DNA of 64,000 nucleotides from Mimachlamys varia (taxonomy: Eukaryota; Mollusca; Bivalvia; Pectinida; Pectinidae), in the NCBI GenBank assembly GCA_947623455.1, contig OX392528.1, positions 1,502,001 through 1,566,000 of the forward strand. The letters run 5' to 3'. A program made the translations under genes and the position numbers. This document shows, piece by piece, positions 14,884-26,933 of the stretch. The notes below the pieces were generated by a model. That model was not told the DNA's origin, made no database searches, and saw only the letters and a list, made by a program, of their open reading frames with translations. Position 1 is the stretch's first letter. The number at the start of each line of letters is the position of its first letter.

Positions 14884-15927
14884 GTAATCAATCCCCGAGA
14901 AAGCAGCACCTCACCCTAACCCAGGCTGGAAAATGTGTCAGCAACCATGAACAGGCAAATAGAGCAGCACCTAACACTGACTGGAAAATGTGTCAGCAAC
15001 CATGAACAGGTAAATAGAGCAGCACCTCACCCTAACACTGACTGGAAAATGTGTCGGCAACCATGAACAGGTAAATAGAGCAGCACCTCACCCTAACAAT
15101 GACTGGAAAATGTGTCAGCAACCATGAACAGGTAAATAGAGCAGCACCTAACACTGAATGGAAAATGTGTCAGCAACAATGAACAAGTAAATAGAGCAGC
15201 ACCTCACCCTAACACTGACTGGAAAATGTGTCAGCAACCATGAACAGGCAAATAGAGCAGCACCTCACCCTAACACTGACTGGAAAATGTGTCAGCAACC
15301 ATGAATAGGAAAATAGAGCAGCACCTCACCCTAACACTGACTGGAAAATGTGTCAGAAACCATGAACAAGTAAATAGAGCAGCACCTCACCCTAACACTG
15401 ACTGGAAAATGTGTCAGCAACCATGAACAGGTACATAGAGCAGCACCTCACCCTAACACTGACTGGAAAATGTGTCAGCAACCATGAACAGGCAAATAGA
15501 GCAGCACCTCACCCTAACACTGACTGGAAAATGTGTCAGCAACCATGAACAGGTACATAGAGCAGCACCTCACCCTAACACTGACTGGAAAATGTGTCAG
15601 TAACCATGAACAGGTACATAGAGCAGCACCTCACCCTAACACTGACTGGAAAATGTGTCAGCAACCATGAACAGGCAAATAGAGCAGCACCCCACCCTAA
15701 CACTGACTGGAAAATGTGTCAGCAACCATGAAAAGGTACATAGAGCAGCACCTCACCCTAACACTGACTGGAAAATGTGTCAGCAACCATAACAGGTACA
15801 TAGAGCAGCACCTCACCCTAACACTCACTGGAAAATGTGTCAGTAACCATGAACAGGTACATAGAGCAGCACCTAGCCCTAACACTGACTGGAAAATGTG
15901 TCAGTAACCATGAACAAGTAAATAGAG
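14884..15927 (+). repeat. Array A2: 61-bp minisatellite, about 17 copies
   Basis: Lies in the XRCC3 intron between the 14709 and 16135 exons. Units contain AAATAGAGCAGCACCTCACC, then CTAACACTGACTGGAAAATG and TGTCAGCAACCATGAACAG. Some copies lack CACCCT or vary as GTAAAT/GTACAT/GCAAAT. Where GT follows AACAG each unit shows a donor-like CAG|GTAAAT or CAG|GTACAT. The first unit is diverged. The sequence does not match the neighbouring exon. Confidence 0.93.
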
Positions 15928-16134
15928 TTAGGCTTAAATGTTTAATAATTGTCATGTACATGATGAGGAGATTTGGTACAGAAGAGTATAATCATTACTG
16001 AATGTGTGTAGTAATCAGCTCCTTTATCCTGAAATTTATGATGTGAAAAACAATCTGGAAAGTTACAGTACTTATCATTATGTAGTTACAACTCAGTTTC
16101 TCAGTAACAAGGTGTGTTCTATTTCTAAATCCAG

Positions 16135-16257
16135 GTGGGATTCTTTCCCAGGGGATTACAGAAATAGCAGGGGAAAGTGCCAGTGGCAAAACCCAGCTTT
16201 GTCTCCAGATTTGTCTGACGGTACAGCTACCACGGAAACTCGGGGGACTGAATGGGG
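16135..16257 (+). CDS. XRCC3: XRCC3 coding exon with Walker A motif
   Basis: Acceptor AAATCCAG and donor GGG|GTAAGT bound 123 nt: two bases, 40 codons and one base. The peptide reads GILSQGITEIAGESASGKTQ and then LCLQICLTVQLPRKLGGLNG. GESASGKT is the Walker A (P-loop) motif that binds ATP, and GIT.IAGE..SGKTQLC is typical of RAD51 paralogues. The closest match from memory is XRCC3, whose loop is GRSSAGKT. The 40-bp array A3 starts about 80 nt downstream. Splice phases match exons on both sides. Confidence 0.92.
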
Positions 16258-16336
16258 GTAAGTCTTCTCCATGGTTATGTTCTAAATTCCAGTGCAGCAA
16301 AATAAGCATGTTTACAGTATATTCTGCCTGTAGAAA

Positions 16337-17200
16337 TTTGTATTTTCAAGTGTACAGATTTCACCATCTTGTTTAATTTGTATTTTCAAGTGTACAGATT
16401 TCACCATCTTGTTTAATTTGTATGTTCAAGTGTACAGATTTCACCATCTTGTTTAATTTATATTTTCAAGTGTACAGATTTCACCATCTTGTTTAATTTG
16501 TATTTTCAAGTGTACAGATTTCACCATCTTGTTTAATTTGTATTTTCAAGTGTACAGATTTCACCATCTTGTTTAATTTGTATGTTCAAGTGTACAGCTT
16601 TCACCATCTTGTTTAATGTTTAATTTGTATTTTCAAGTGTACAGATTTCACCATCTTGTTTAATTTGTATTTTCAAGTGTACAGATTTCACCATCTTGTT
16701 TAATGTTTAATTTGTATTTTCAAGTGTACAGATTTCACCATCTTGTTTAATTTGTATGTTCAAGTGTACAGATTTCACCATCTTGTTTAATTTGTATGTT
16801 CAAGTGTACAGATTTCACCATCTTGTTTAATTTGTATGTTCAAGTGTACAGATTTCACCATCTTGTTTAATTTGTATGTTCAAGTGTACAGATTTCACCA
16901 TCTTGTTTAATTTGTATTTTCAAGTGTACAGATTTCACCATCTTGTTTAATTTGTATGTTCAAGTGTACAGATTTCACCATCTTGTTTAATTTGTATTTT
17001 CAAGTGTACAGATTTCACCATCTTGTTTAATTTGTATTTTCAAGTGTACAGATTTCACCATCTTGTTTAATTTGTATTTTCAAGTGTACAGATTTCACCA
17101 TCTTGTTTAATTTGTATTTTCAAGTGTTCAGATTTCACTAACTTGTTTAATGTTTAATTTGTATTTTCAAGTGTACAGATTTCACGAACTTGTTTAATGT
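16337..17200 (+). repeat. Array A3: 40-bp minisatellite, about 21 copies
   Basis: Lies in the XRCC3 intron between the Walker A exon and the GAAYICTED exon. Units read TTTGTATTTTCAAGTGTACA then GATTTCACCATCTTGTTTAA. A 47-bp form carries an additional TGTTTAA, and TATGTTCAAG/TATTTTCAAG subtypes occur in blocks. The final copies have ACTAACTTG and ACGAACTTG. The last copy runs directly into the acceptor TTTTTCACAG of the next exon. Confidence 0.94.
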
Positions 17201-17209
17201 TTTTCACAG

Positions 17210-17355
17210 GAGCTGCTTACATTTGTACAGAGGATGTCTTCCCCAATAAAAGACTGCATCAGATGATTCAGCACTTCACCAGAAAAACATCAGCTAAGCT
17301 GCCTCATCCAATCCAATTTGGTGACCGAATATTTATAGAACATGTATCTGACATG
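17210..17355 (+). CDS. XRCC3: XRCC3 coding exon (GAAYICTED block)
   Basis: Acceptor TTTTTCACAG and donor ATG|GTGAGT bound 146 nt: two bases plus 48 codons. The peptide includes GAAYICTEDVFPNKRLHQ and, near the end, FGDRIFIEHVSDM. XRCC3 has the same order of AVYICTED.FP.KRL and IFIEHV.D (family knowledge), in the RecA-fold ATPase core. The acceptor lies at the very edge of array A3: the last repeat copy runs into the polypyrimidine tract and the exon starts ten bases beyond it. Confidence 0.93.
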
Positions 17356-17678
17356 GTGAGTTTAGGGGGCAGTAAAAGTGCATAATAAATGGAAAACAAA
17401 TACAAAGTACAGTTACACTATATTAGAACTAAACTGAAACCATATGATATCTGATATTGCATAGATTTTTTATATACCATTCTTATTGCACTGTTAACTA
17501 AACTCCATATATTTCAAAATAAATGAAAAACATGCAATGTAGGGGGAGATTGGTTGAATGGTTGTAACACTGCGGCCTTCCATGCAGGCAGCTGGGGTTC
17601 ACCTATCACCCATTCAGATTGTGTAATTCACCCACTACTCAGTATAATTTCTGATGTTGTGGAGTTTCTGATGTTTAG
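17356..17678. other. XRCC3 intron without an array
   Basis: A short (323 nt) AT-rich intron between the GAAYICTED and Walker B exons. It has a normal donor (GTGAGT) and acceptor (GATGTTTAG). No repeat or coding signal was seen. It is the only complete XRCC3 intron in the window free of minisatellite. Confidence 0.7.
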
Positions 17679-17891
17679 GAAGACCTGACCCAGTGTATCA
17701 AGAGAAAGCTACCCCTGCTGTTAAGTAAGGGAGTCATCAAGCTTGTTGTGGTTGACTCGGTGGCTGCCCTGTTTCGCTGCGAGTATGAGGCTTGGGAGAT
17801 GGTGAAGCGGTCTAAACATCTCGCTTCCTTTGCTGCCACACTTCACCAGCTTAGTCATCAATATGGCATCCCGATTGTCTGCGTCAACCAG
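17679..17891 (+). CDS. XRCC3: XRCC3 coding exon with Walker B motif
   Basis: Acceptor GATGTTTAG and donor CAG|GTGAGC bound exactly 71 codons in phase 0. The peptide starts EDLTQCIKRKLPLLLSKG, continues KLVVVDSVAALFRCEYEAW and ends HQYGIPIVCVNQ. LVVVDSVAA is Walker B, with the Asp that coordinates magnesium. PIVCVNQ corresponds to the RecA-fold strand ending in the Asn-Gln pair, which in human XRCC3 reads PVLCINQ. The open frame runs about 85 bases past the donor into the intron; that extension is not coding. Array A4 begins 57 nt after the donor. Confidence 0.94.
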
Positions 17892-17948
17892 GTGAGCTTA
17901 TCCAAGTTCAAATATGTGAGAAAGCAGAACAAGTGGACATTTGATGCA

Positions 17949-20900
17949 CATTTTACAGGTTGTTGTGTCCGTATTTAATGTACATTTTACAGGTTGTTGT
18001 GTCCGTATTTATGTACATTTTACAGGTTGTTGTGTCCGTATTTATGTACATTTTACAGGTTGTTGTGTCCGTATTTAATGTACATTGTACAGGTTGTTGT
18101 GTCCGTATTTAATGTACATTTTACAGGTTGTTGTGTCCGTATTTAATGTACATTTTACAGGTTGTTGTGTCCGTATTTAATGTACATTGTACAGGTTGTT
18201 GTGTCCGTATTTAATGTACATTTTACAGGTTGTTGTGTCCGTATTTAATGTACATTTTACAGGTTGTTGTGTCCGTATTTAATGTACATTTTACAGGTTG
18301 TTGTGTCCGTATTTAATGTACATTTTATAGGTTGTTGTGTCCGTATTTAGTGTACATTGTACAGGTTGTTGTGTCCGTATTTAATGTACATTTTACAAGT
18401 TGTTGTGTCCGTATTTAATGTACATTTTACAGGTTGTTGTGTCCGTATTTAATGTACATTTTACAGGTTGTTGTGTCCGTATTTAATGTACATTTTACAG
18501 GTTGTTGTGTCCGTATTTATGTACATTTTACAGGTTGTTGTGTCCGTATTTAGTGTACATTGTACAGGTTGTTGTGTCCGTATTTAATGTACATTTTACA
18601 GGTTGTTGTGTCCGTTGTACAGGTTGTTGTGTCCGTATTTAATGTACATTGTACAGGTTGTTGTGTCCGTTGTACAGGTTGTTGTGTCCGTATTTAATGT
18701 ACATTTTACAAGTTGTTGTGTCCGTATTTAGTGTACATTGTACAGGTTGTTGTGTCCGTATTTAGTGTACATTGTACAGGTTGTTGTGTCCGTATTTAGT
18801 GTACATTGTACAGGTTGTTGTGTCCGTATTTAGTGTACATTGTACAGGTTGTTGTGCCCGTATTTAATGTACATTTTACAGGTTGTTGTGCCCGTATTTA
18901 ATGTACATTTTACAGGTTGTTGTGTCCGTATTTAATGTACATTTTACAGGTTGTTGTGTCCGTATTTAATGTACATTTTACAGGTTGTTGTGTCCGTATT
19001 TAATGTACATTGTACAGGTTGTTGTGTCCGTATTTAATGTACATTTTACAGGTTGTTGTGTCCGTATTTAATGTACATTTTACAGGTTGTTGTGTCCGTA
19101 TTTAATGTACATTTTACAGGTTGTTGTGTCCGTATTTAATGTACATTTTATAGGTTGTTGTGTCCGTATTTAGTGTACATTGTACAGGTTGTTGTGTCCG
19201 TATTTAATGTACATTTTACAAGTTGTTGTGTCCGTATTTAATGTACATTTTACAGGTTGTTGTGTCCGTATTTAATGTACATTTTACAGGTTGTTGTGTC
19301 CGTATTTAATGTACATTTTACAGGTTGTTGTGCCCGTATTTAATGTACATTTTACAGGTTGTTGTGCCCGTATTTAATGTACATTTTACAGGTTGTTGTG
19401 TCCGTATTTAATGTACATTTTACAGGTTGTTGTGCCCGTATTTAATGTACATTTTACAGGTTGTTGTGCCCGTATTTAATGTACATTTTACAGGTTGTTG
19501 TGCCCGTATTTAATGTACATTTTACAGGTTGTTGTGTCCGTATTTAATGTACATTTTACAGGTTGTTGTGTCCGTATTTAATGTACATTGTACAGGTTGT
19601 TGTGTCCGTATTTAATGTACATTTTACAGGTTGTTGTGTCCGTATTTAATGTACATTTTGCAGGTTGTTGTGTCCGTATTTAATGTACATTGTACAGGTT
19701 GTTGTGTCCGTATTTAATGTACATTGTACAGGTTGTTGTGTCCGTATTTAATGTACATTTTACAGGTTGTTGTGTCCGTATTTAATGTACATTTTACAGG
19801 TTGTTGTGTCCTTATTTAATGTACATTTTGCAGGTTGTTGTGTCCGTATTTAATGTACATTTTACAGGTTGTTGTGCCCGTATTTAATGTACATTTTGCA
19901 GGTTGTTGTGTCCGTATTTAATGTACATTTTACAGGTTGTTGTGTCCGTATTTAATGTACATCTTACAGGTTGTTGTGTCCGTATTTAATGTACATCTTA
20001 CAGGTTGTTGTGTCCGTATTTAATGTACATTGTACAGCTTGTTGTGCCCGTATTTAATGTACATTTTACAGGTTGTTGTGCCCGTATTTAATGTACATTT
20101 TATAGGTTGTTGTGCCCGTATTTAATGTACATTTTGCAGGTTGTTGTGTCCGTATTTATGTACATTTTACAGGTTGTTGTGTCCGTATTTATGTACATTT
20201 TACAGGTTGTAGAGTCCGTATTTAATGTACATTTTACAGGTTGTTGTGTCCGTATTTAATGTACATTTTACAGGTTGTTGTGTCCGTATTTAATGTACAT
20301 TTTACAGGTTGTTGTGTCCGTATTTAATGTACATTGTACAGGTTGTTGTGTCCGTATTTAATGTACATTTTACAGGTTGTTGTGTCCGTATTTATGTACA
20401 TTTTACAGGTTGTTGTGTCCGTATTTATGTACATTTTACAGGTTGTTGTGTCCGTATTTAATGTACATTGTACAGGTTGTTGTGTCCGTATTTAATGTAC
20501 ATTTTACAGGTTGTTGTGTCCGTATTTAATGTACATTTTACAGGTTGTTGTGTCCGTATTTAATGTACATTGTACAGGTTGTTGTGTCCGTATTTAATGT
20601 ACATTTTACAGGTTGTTGTGTCCGTATTTAATGTACATTTTACAAGTTGTTGTGTCCGTATTTAATGTACATTTTACAGGTTGTTGTGTCCGTATTTAAT
20701 GTACATTGTACAGGTTGTTGTGTCCGTATTTAATGTACATTTTACAAGTTGTTGTGTCCGTATTTAATGTACATTTTACAGGTTGTTGTGTCCGTATTTA
20801 ATGTACATTTTACAGGTTGTTGTGTCCGTATTTAATGTACATTTTACAGGTTGTTGTGTCCGTATTTATGTACATTTTACAGGTTGTTGTGTCCGTATTT

Positions 20901-23900
20901 AGTGTACATTGTACAGGTTGTTGTGTCCGTATTTAATGTACATTTTACAGGTTGTTGTGTCCGTTGTACAGGTTGTTGTGTCCGTATTTAATGTACATTG
21001 TACAGGTTGTTGTGTCCGTTGTACAGGTTGTTGTGTCCGTATTTAATGTACATTTTACAAGTTGTTGTGTCCGTATTTAGTGTACATTGTACAGGTTGTT
21101 GTGTCCGTATTTAGTGTACATTGTACAGGTTGTTGTGTCCGTATTTAGTGTACATTGTACAGGTTGTTGTGCCCGTATTTAATGTACATTTTACAGGTTG
21201 TTGTGCCCGTATTTAATGTACATTTTACAGGTTGTTGTGTCCGTATTTAATGTACATTTTACAGGTTGTTGTGCCCGTATTTAATGTACATTTTACAGGT
21301 TGTTGTGTCCGTATTTAATGTACATTTTACAGGTTGTTGTGCCCGTATTTAATGTACATTTTACAGGTTGTTGTGCCCGTATTTAATGTACATTTTACAG
21401 GTTGTTGTGTCCGTATTTAATGTACATTTTACAGGTTGTTTTGCCCGTATTTAATGTACATTTTACAGGTTGTTGTGCCCGTATTTAATGTACATTTTAC
21501 AGGTTGTTGTGTCCGTATTTAATGTACATTTTACAGGTTGTTGTGCCCGTATTTAATGTACATTTTACAGGTTGTTGTGCCCGTATTTAATGTACATTTT
21601 ACAGGTTGTTGTGTCCGTATTTAATGTACATTTTACAGGTTGTTGTGCCCGTATTTAATGTACATTTTACAGGTTGTTGTGCCCGTATTTAATGTACATT
21701 TTACAGGTTGTTGTGTCCGTATTTAATGTACATTTTACAGGTTGTTGTGCCCGTATTTAATGTACATTTTACAGGTTGTTGTGCCCGTATTTAATGTACA
21801 TTTTACAGGTTGTTGTGTCCGTATTTAATGTACATTGTACAGGTTGTTGTGTCCGTATTTAATGTACATTGTACAGGTTGTTGTGTCCGTATTTAATGTA
21901 CATTGTACAGGTTGTTGTGTCCGTATTTAATGTACATTTTACAGGTTGTTGTGTCCGTATTTAGTGTACATTTTACAGGTTGTTGTGCCCGTATTTAATG
22001 TACATTTTACAGGTTGTTGTGTCCGTATTTAATGTACATTTTACAGGTTGTTGTGTCCGTATTTAATGTACATTGTACAGGTTGTTGTGTCCGTATTTAA
22101 TGTACATTTTACAGGTTGTTGTGTCCGTATTTAATGTACATTTTGCAGGTTGTTGTGTCCGTATTTAATGTACATTGTACAGGTTGTTGTGTCCGTATTT
22201 AATGTACATTTTACAGGTTGTTGTGTTCGTATTTAATGTACATTTTACAGGTTGTGATGTCCGTATTTAATGTACATTTTACAGGTTGTTGTGTCCGTAT
22301 TTAATGTACATTTTACAGGTTGTTGTGTCCTTATTTAATGTACATTTTGCAGGTTGTTGTGCCCGTATTTAATGTACATTTTACAGGTTGTTGTGCCCGT
22401 ATTTAATGTACATTTTACAGGTTGTTGTGTCCGTATTTAATGTACATTTTACAGGTTGTTGTGTCCGTATTTAATGTACATTGTACAGGTTGTTGTGTCC
22501 GTATTTAATGTACATTTTACAGGTTGTTGTGTCCGTATTTAATGTACATTTTGCAGGTTGTTGTGTCCGTATTTAATGTACATTGTACAGGTTGTTGTGT
22601 CCGTATTTAATGTACATTGTACAGGTTGTTGTGTTCGTATTTAATGTACATTTTACAGGTTGTGATGTCCGTATTTAATGTACATTTTACAGGTTGTTGT
22701 GTCCGTATTTAATGTACATTTTACAGGTTGTTGTGTCCTTATTTAATGTACATTTTGCAGGTTGTTGTGTCCGTATTTAATGTACATTTTACAGGTTGTT
22801 GTGCCCGTATTTAATGTACATTTTGCAGGTTGTTGTGTCCGTATTTAATGTACATTTTACAGGTTGTTGTGTCCGTATTTAATGTACATCTTACAGGTTG
22901 TTGTGTCCGTATTTAATGTACATTGTACAGCTTGTTGTGCCCGTATTTAATGTACATTTTACAGGTTGTTGTGCCCGTATTTAATGTACATTTTATAGGT
23001 TGTTGTGCCCGTATTTAATGTACATTTTGCAGGTTGTTGTGTCCGTATTTATGTACATTTTACAGGTTGTTGTGTCCGTATTTATGTACATTTTACAGGT
23101 TGTAGAGTCCGTATTTAATGTACATTTTACAGGTTGTTGTGTCCGTATTTATGTACATTTTACAGGTTGTTGTGTCCGTATTTATGTACATTTTACAGGT
23201 TGTAGAGTCCGTATTTAATGTACATTTTACAGGTTGTTGTGTCCGTATTTAATGTACATTTTACAGGTTGTTGTGTCCGTATTTAATGTACATTTTACAA
23301 GTTGTTGTGTCCATATCTAATGTACATTTTACAGGTTGTTGTGTCCGTATTTAATGTACATTTTACAGGTTGTTGTGTCCATATTTAATGTACATTTTAC
23401 AGGTTGTTGTGTCCGTATTTAATGTACATTTTACAGGTTGTTGTGTCCGTATTTAATGTACATTTTACAAGTTGTTGTGTCCGTATTTAATGTACATTTT
23501 ACAGGTTGTTGTGCCCGTATTTAATGTACATTTTACAGGTTGTTGTGTCCGTATTTAATGTACATTTTACAGGTTGTTGTGTCCGTATTTAATGTACATT
23601 TTACAGGTTGTTGTGTCCGTATTTAATGTACATTTTACAGGTTGTTGTGTCCGTATTTAATGTACATTTTACAAGTTGTTGTGTCCATATTTAATGTACA
23701 TTTTACAGGTTGTTGTGTCCGTATTTAATGTACATTTTACAGGTTGTTGTGTCCATATTTAATGTACATTTTACAGGTTGTTGTGTCCGTATTTAATGTA
23801 CATTTTACAGGTTGTTGTGTCCGTATTTAATGTACATTTTACAAGTTGTTGTGTCCGTATTTAATGTACATTGTACAGGTTGTTGTGTCCGTATTTAATG

Positions 23901-26234
23901 TACATTTTACAGGTTGTTGTGTCCGTATTTATGTACATTGTACAGGTTGTTGTGTCCGTATTTAATGTACATTGTACAGGTTGTTGTGTTCGTATTTAAT
24001 GTACATTGTACAGGTTGTTGTGTCCGTATTTAATGTACATTGTACAGGTTGTTGTGTCCGTATTTAGTGTACATTTTACAGGTTGTTGTGTCCGTATTTA
24101 GTGTACATTTTACAGGTTGTTGTGTCCGTATTTATGTACATTGTACAGGTTGTTGTGTCCGTATTTAATGTACATTGTACAGGTTGTTGTGTCCGTATTT
24201 AATGTACATTTTACAGGTTGTTGTGTCCGTATTTAGTGTACATTTTACAGGTTGTTGTGTCCGTATTTAGTGTACATTTTGCAGGTTGTTGTGTCCGTAT
24301 TTAATGTACATTTTACAGGTTGTTGTGTCCGTATTTAATGTACATCTTACAGGTTGTTGTGTCCGTATTTAATGTACATCTTACAGGTTGTTGTGTCCGT
24401 ATTTAATGTACATTGTACAGCTTGTTGTGCCCGTATTTAATGTACATTTTACAGGTTGTTGTGCCCGTATTTAATGTACATTTTATAGGTTGTTGTGCCC
24501 GTATTTAATGTACATTTTGCAGGTTGTTGTGTCCGTATTTATGTACATTTTACAGGTTGTTGTGTCCGTATTTATGTACATTTTACAGGTTGTAGAGTCC
24601 GTATTTAATGTACATTTTACAGGTTGTTGTGTCCGTATTTATGTACATTTTACAGGTTGTTGTGTCCGTATTTAATGTACATTTTACAGGTTGTTGTGCC
24701 CGTATTTAATGTACATTTTGCAGGTTGTTGTGTCCGTATTTATGTACATTTTACAGGTTGTAGAGTCCGTATTTAATGTACATTTTACAGGTTGTTGTGT
24801 CCGTATTTAATGTACATTTTACAGGTTGTTGTGTCCGTATTTAATGTACATTTTACAAGTTGTTGTGTCCATATCTAATGTACATTTTACAGGTTGTTGT
24901 GTCCGTATTTAATGTACATTTTACAGGTTGTTGTGTCCATATTTAATGTACATTTTACAGGTTGTTGTGTCCGTATTTAATGTACATTTTACAGGTTGTT
25001 GTGTCCGTATTTAATGTACATTTTACAAGTTGTTGTGTCCGTATTTAATGTACATTTTACAGGTTGTTGTGCCCGTATTTAATGTACATTTTACAGGTTG
25101 TTGTGTCCGTATTTAATGTACATTTTACAGGTTGTTGTGTCCGTATTTAATGTACATTTTACAGGTTGTTGTGTCCGTATTTAATGTACATTTTACAGGT
25201 TGTTGTGTCCGTATTTAATGTACATTTTACAAGTTGTTGTGTCCATATTTAATGTACATTTTACAGGTTGTTGTGTCCGTATTTAATGTACATTTTACAG
25301 GTTGTTGTGTCCATATTTAATGTACATTTTACAGGTTGTTGTGTCCGTATTTAATGTACATTTTACAGGTTGTTGTGTCCGTATTTAATGTACATTTTAC
25401 AAGTTGTTGTGTCCGTATTTAATGTACATTGTACAGGTTGTTGTGTCCGTATTTAATGTACATTTTACAGGTTGTTGTGTCCGTATTTATGTACATTGTA
25501 CAGGTTGTTGTGTCCGTATTTAATGTACATTTTACAGGTTGTTGTGTCCGTATTTATGTACATTGTACAGGTTGTTGTGTCCGTATTTAATGTACATTTT
25601 ACAGGTTGTTGTGTCCGTATTTATGTACATTGTACAGGTTGTTGTGTTCGTATTTAATGTACATTGTACAGGTTGTTGTGTCCGTATTTAATGTACATTG
25701 TACAGGTTGTTGTGTCCGTATTTAGTGTACATTTTACAGGTTGTTGTGTCCGTATTTAGTGTACATTTTACAGGTTGTTGTGTCCGTATTTATGTACATT
25801 GTACAGGTTGTTGTGTCCGTATTTAATGTACATTGTACAGGTTGTTGTGTCCGTATTTAATGTACATTTTACAGGTTGTTGTGTCCGTATTTAGTGTACA
25901 TTGTACAGGTTGTTGTGTCCGTATTTAATGTACATTTTACAGGTTGTTGTGTCCGTATTTAATGTACATTGTACAGGTTGTTGTGTCCGTATTTAATGTA
26001 CATTTTACAGGTTGTTGTGCCCGTATTTAATGTACATTTTACAGGTTGTTGTGTCCGTATTTAGTGTACATTTTACAGGTTGTTGTGTCCGTATTTAGTG
26101 TACATTGTACAGGTTGTTGTGTCTGTATTTAATGTACATTGTACAGGTTGTTGTGTCCGTATTTAGTGTACATTGTACAGGTTGTTGTGTCTGTATTTAA
26201 TGTACATTTTACAGGTTGTTGTGTCCGTATTTAG
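17949..26234 (+). repeat. Array A4: 34-bp minisatellite, about 243 copies
   Basis: Fills most of the 8.6-kb XRCC3 intron before the last exon. Units read CATTTTACAGGTTGTTGTGT then CCGTATTTAATGTA. Subtypes include ATTGTACAG, ATTTTGCAG, TGCCCG for TGTCCG, TTATGTA (33 bp) and TTAGTGTA. Short units lacking ATTTAATGTACATT occur near 18611 and 20960. Each copy carries an acceptor-like ATTTTACAG|G. The array starts 57 nt after the donor and ends about 226 nt before the acceptor of the last exon. Confidence 0.95.
23000..25460. repeat. Higher-order duplication in A4, period about 1490 bp
   Basis: A distinctive run (TTTTATAGG, TTTTGCAGG, two TTATGTA units, then GTAGAGTCC) near 22990-23110 recurs about 1490 bp later near 24480-24600. 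The rest of the unit order follows, including CCATATCTAATG near 23311 and 24870. A second pair near 18611 and 20960 marks a 2.35-kb block duplication. Confidence 0.8.
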
Positions 26235-26460
26235 ACTTTTGATATGGACAGATATGAATTTGGTACTTTATTGCAACTGATGTAAATAAAATGTTTTTTA
26301 TCATTATATTCTATAAATGGCCTTGGGCATTAAAGCCTGATAATTAAAACATTTAATGTATAGAAAATATCATGCCCTGCACTAGTTGCATTCTAATTTA
26401 ACAGCAATTTTATAAAGTACGTAAATTATAAACTTCAGAACTTTTTCTTTTCTCTTGTAG
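26235..26460. other. Unique intron end before XRCC3 terminal exon
   Basis: AT-rich single-copy sequence of 226 nt ending in the strong polypyrimidine acceptor TTTTTCTTTTCTCTTGTAG. The AATAAA at about 26286 is intronic and could in principle cause premature polyadenylation, but nothing else supports this. Confidence 0.6.
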
Positions 26461-26721
26461 GTTACAGACTCGATGAAGACGGAGGAAACAAGAAAACAAG
26501 TCCCGGCTCTTGGCTTGACTTGGGCAAATCAAGTGACTTGTCGTATCATGTTATCGAGAACTAACCATCAAATCTCCGTGCCGAAGCAGGTTGTTAATGC
26601 TGCTGTAATTGGTGGTTTTCAGACTTGTCTCAGACATTTTGAAGTGATTTTCGCTCCACATTTACCGATGTTGAAGGTGCCATTTATTGTTGACCAGGAA
26701 GGTATTAAAGCATTAACTTAA
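26461..26721 (+). CDS. XRCC3: XRCC3 terminal coding exon
   Basis: Acceptor TTTTCTCTTGTAG, then 86 codons and TAA. The peptide begins VTDSMKTEETRKQVPALGLT, continues WANQVTCRIMLSR and ends in APHLPMLKVPFIVDQEGIKA plus LT. ALG.TWANQ...R and APHLP followed by a short EG-containing tail match the C-terminus of XRCC3. The loop between VNQVTDSM and PALG is about ten residues shorter than I recall in human XRCC3. A 14-residue stretch (VVNAAVIGGFQTCL) before RHFEV is probably coding, because an intron of about 42 nt would be too short. Confidence 0.9.
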   Translation, partial: VTDSMKTEETRKQVPALGLTWANQVTCRIMLSRTNHQISVPKQVVNAAVIGGFQTCLRHFEVIFAPHLPMLKVPFIVDQEGIKALT

Positions 26722-26927
26722 CGCTGCGTTGGATTATTATTATTATTGTAGGAAGGTGTCCTCCTTGGTTGAGAACCCACTGTTCATCCTGTATCGGGGA
26801 CTGATTAGTGGAACAGGAACGGTCACAAAGGTAGACCAAGTCGTACTAGATCAATGGTAAACAGATTCAAACAAAATTCTGGAATTAGAAAATACAGTTT
26901 ATTTATGTCAGTTATGGAAAAAGGTTC

Positions 26928-26933
26928 AATAAA
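26928..26933 (+). terminator. XRCC3: Probable XRCC3 poly(A) signal
   Basis: Canonical AATAAA about 207 nt after the XRCC3 stop codon, inside an A/T-rich stretch with T-rich sequence downstream. It lies in the first of two diverged copies of a roughly 53-bp sequence; the second copy (about 26945-26997) has lost the hexamer. Transcript ends would decide. Confidence 0.55.

Larger units (their letters stand above)
14709..26933 (+). other. XRCC3: XRCC3 gene, partial (3' five coding exons)
   Basis: Gene-level entry. Five exons join with matching phases into about 277 codons of a RAD51-paralogue ATPase ending in TAA at 26721. The product is expected in the nucleus, where XRCC3 pairs with RAD51C in homologous recombination and crosslink repair (family knowledge). 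Identification rests on the Walker A motif GESASGKT, the block AAYICTEDVFP, the Walker B stretch LVVVDSVAA, ALGLTWANQ and APHLP, all in the order known for XRCC3. The N-terminal exons are missing and should lie left of the window, beyond or inside array A1. Introns are 1336, 952, 323 and 8569 nt; three of the four are largely minisatellite. An AATAAA at 26928 is the probable poly(A) signal. Confidence 0.9.
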
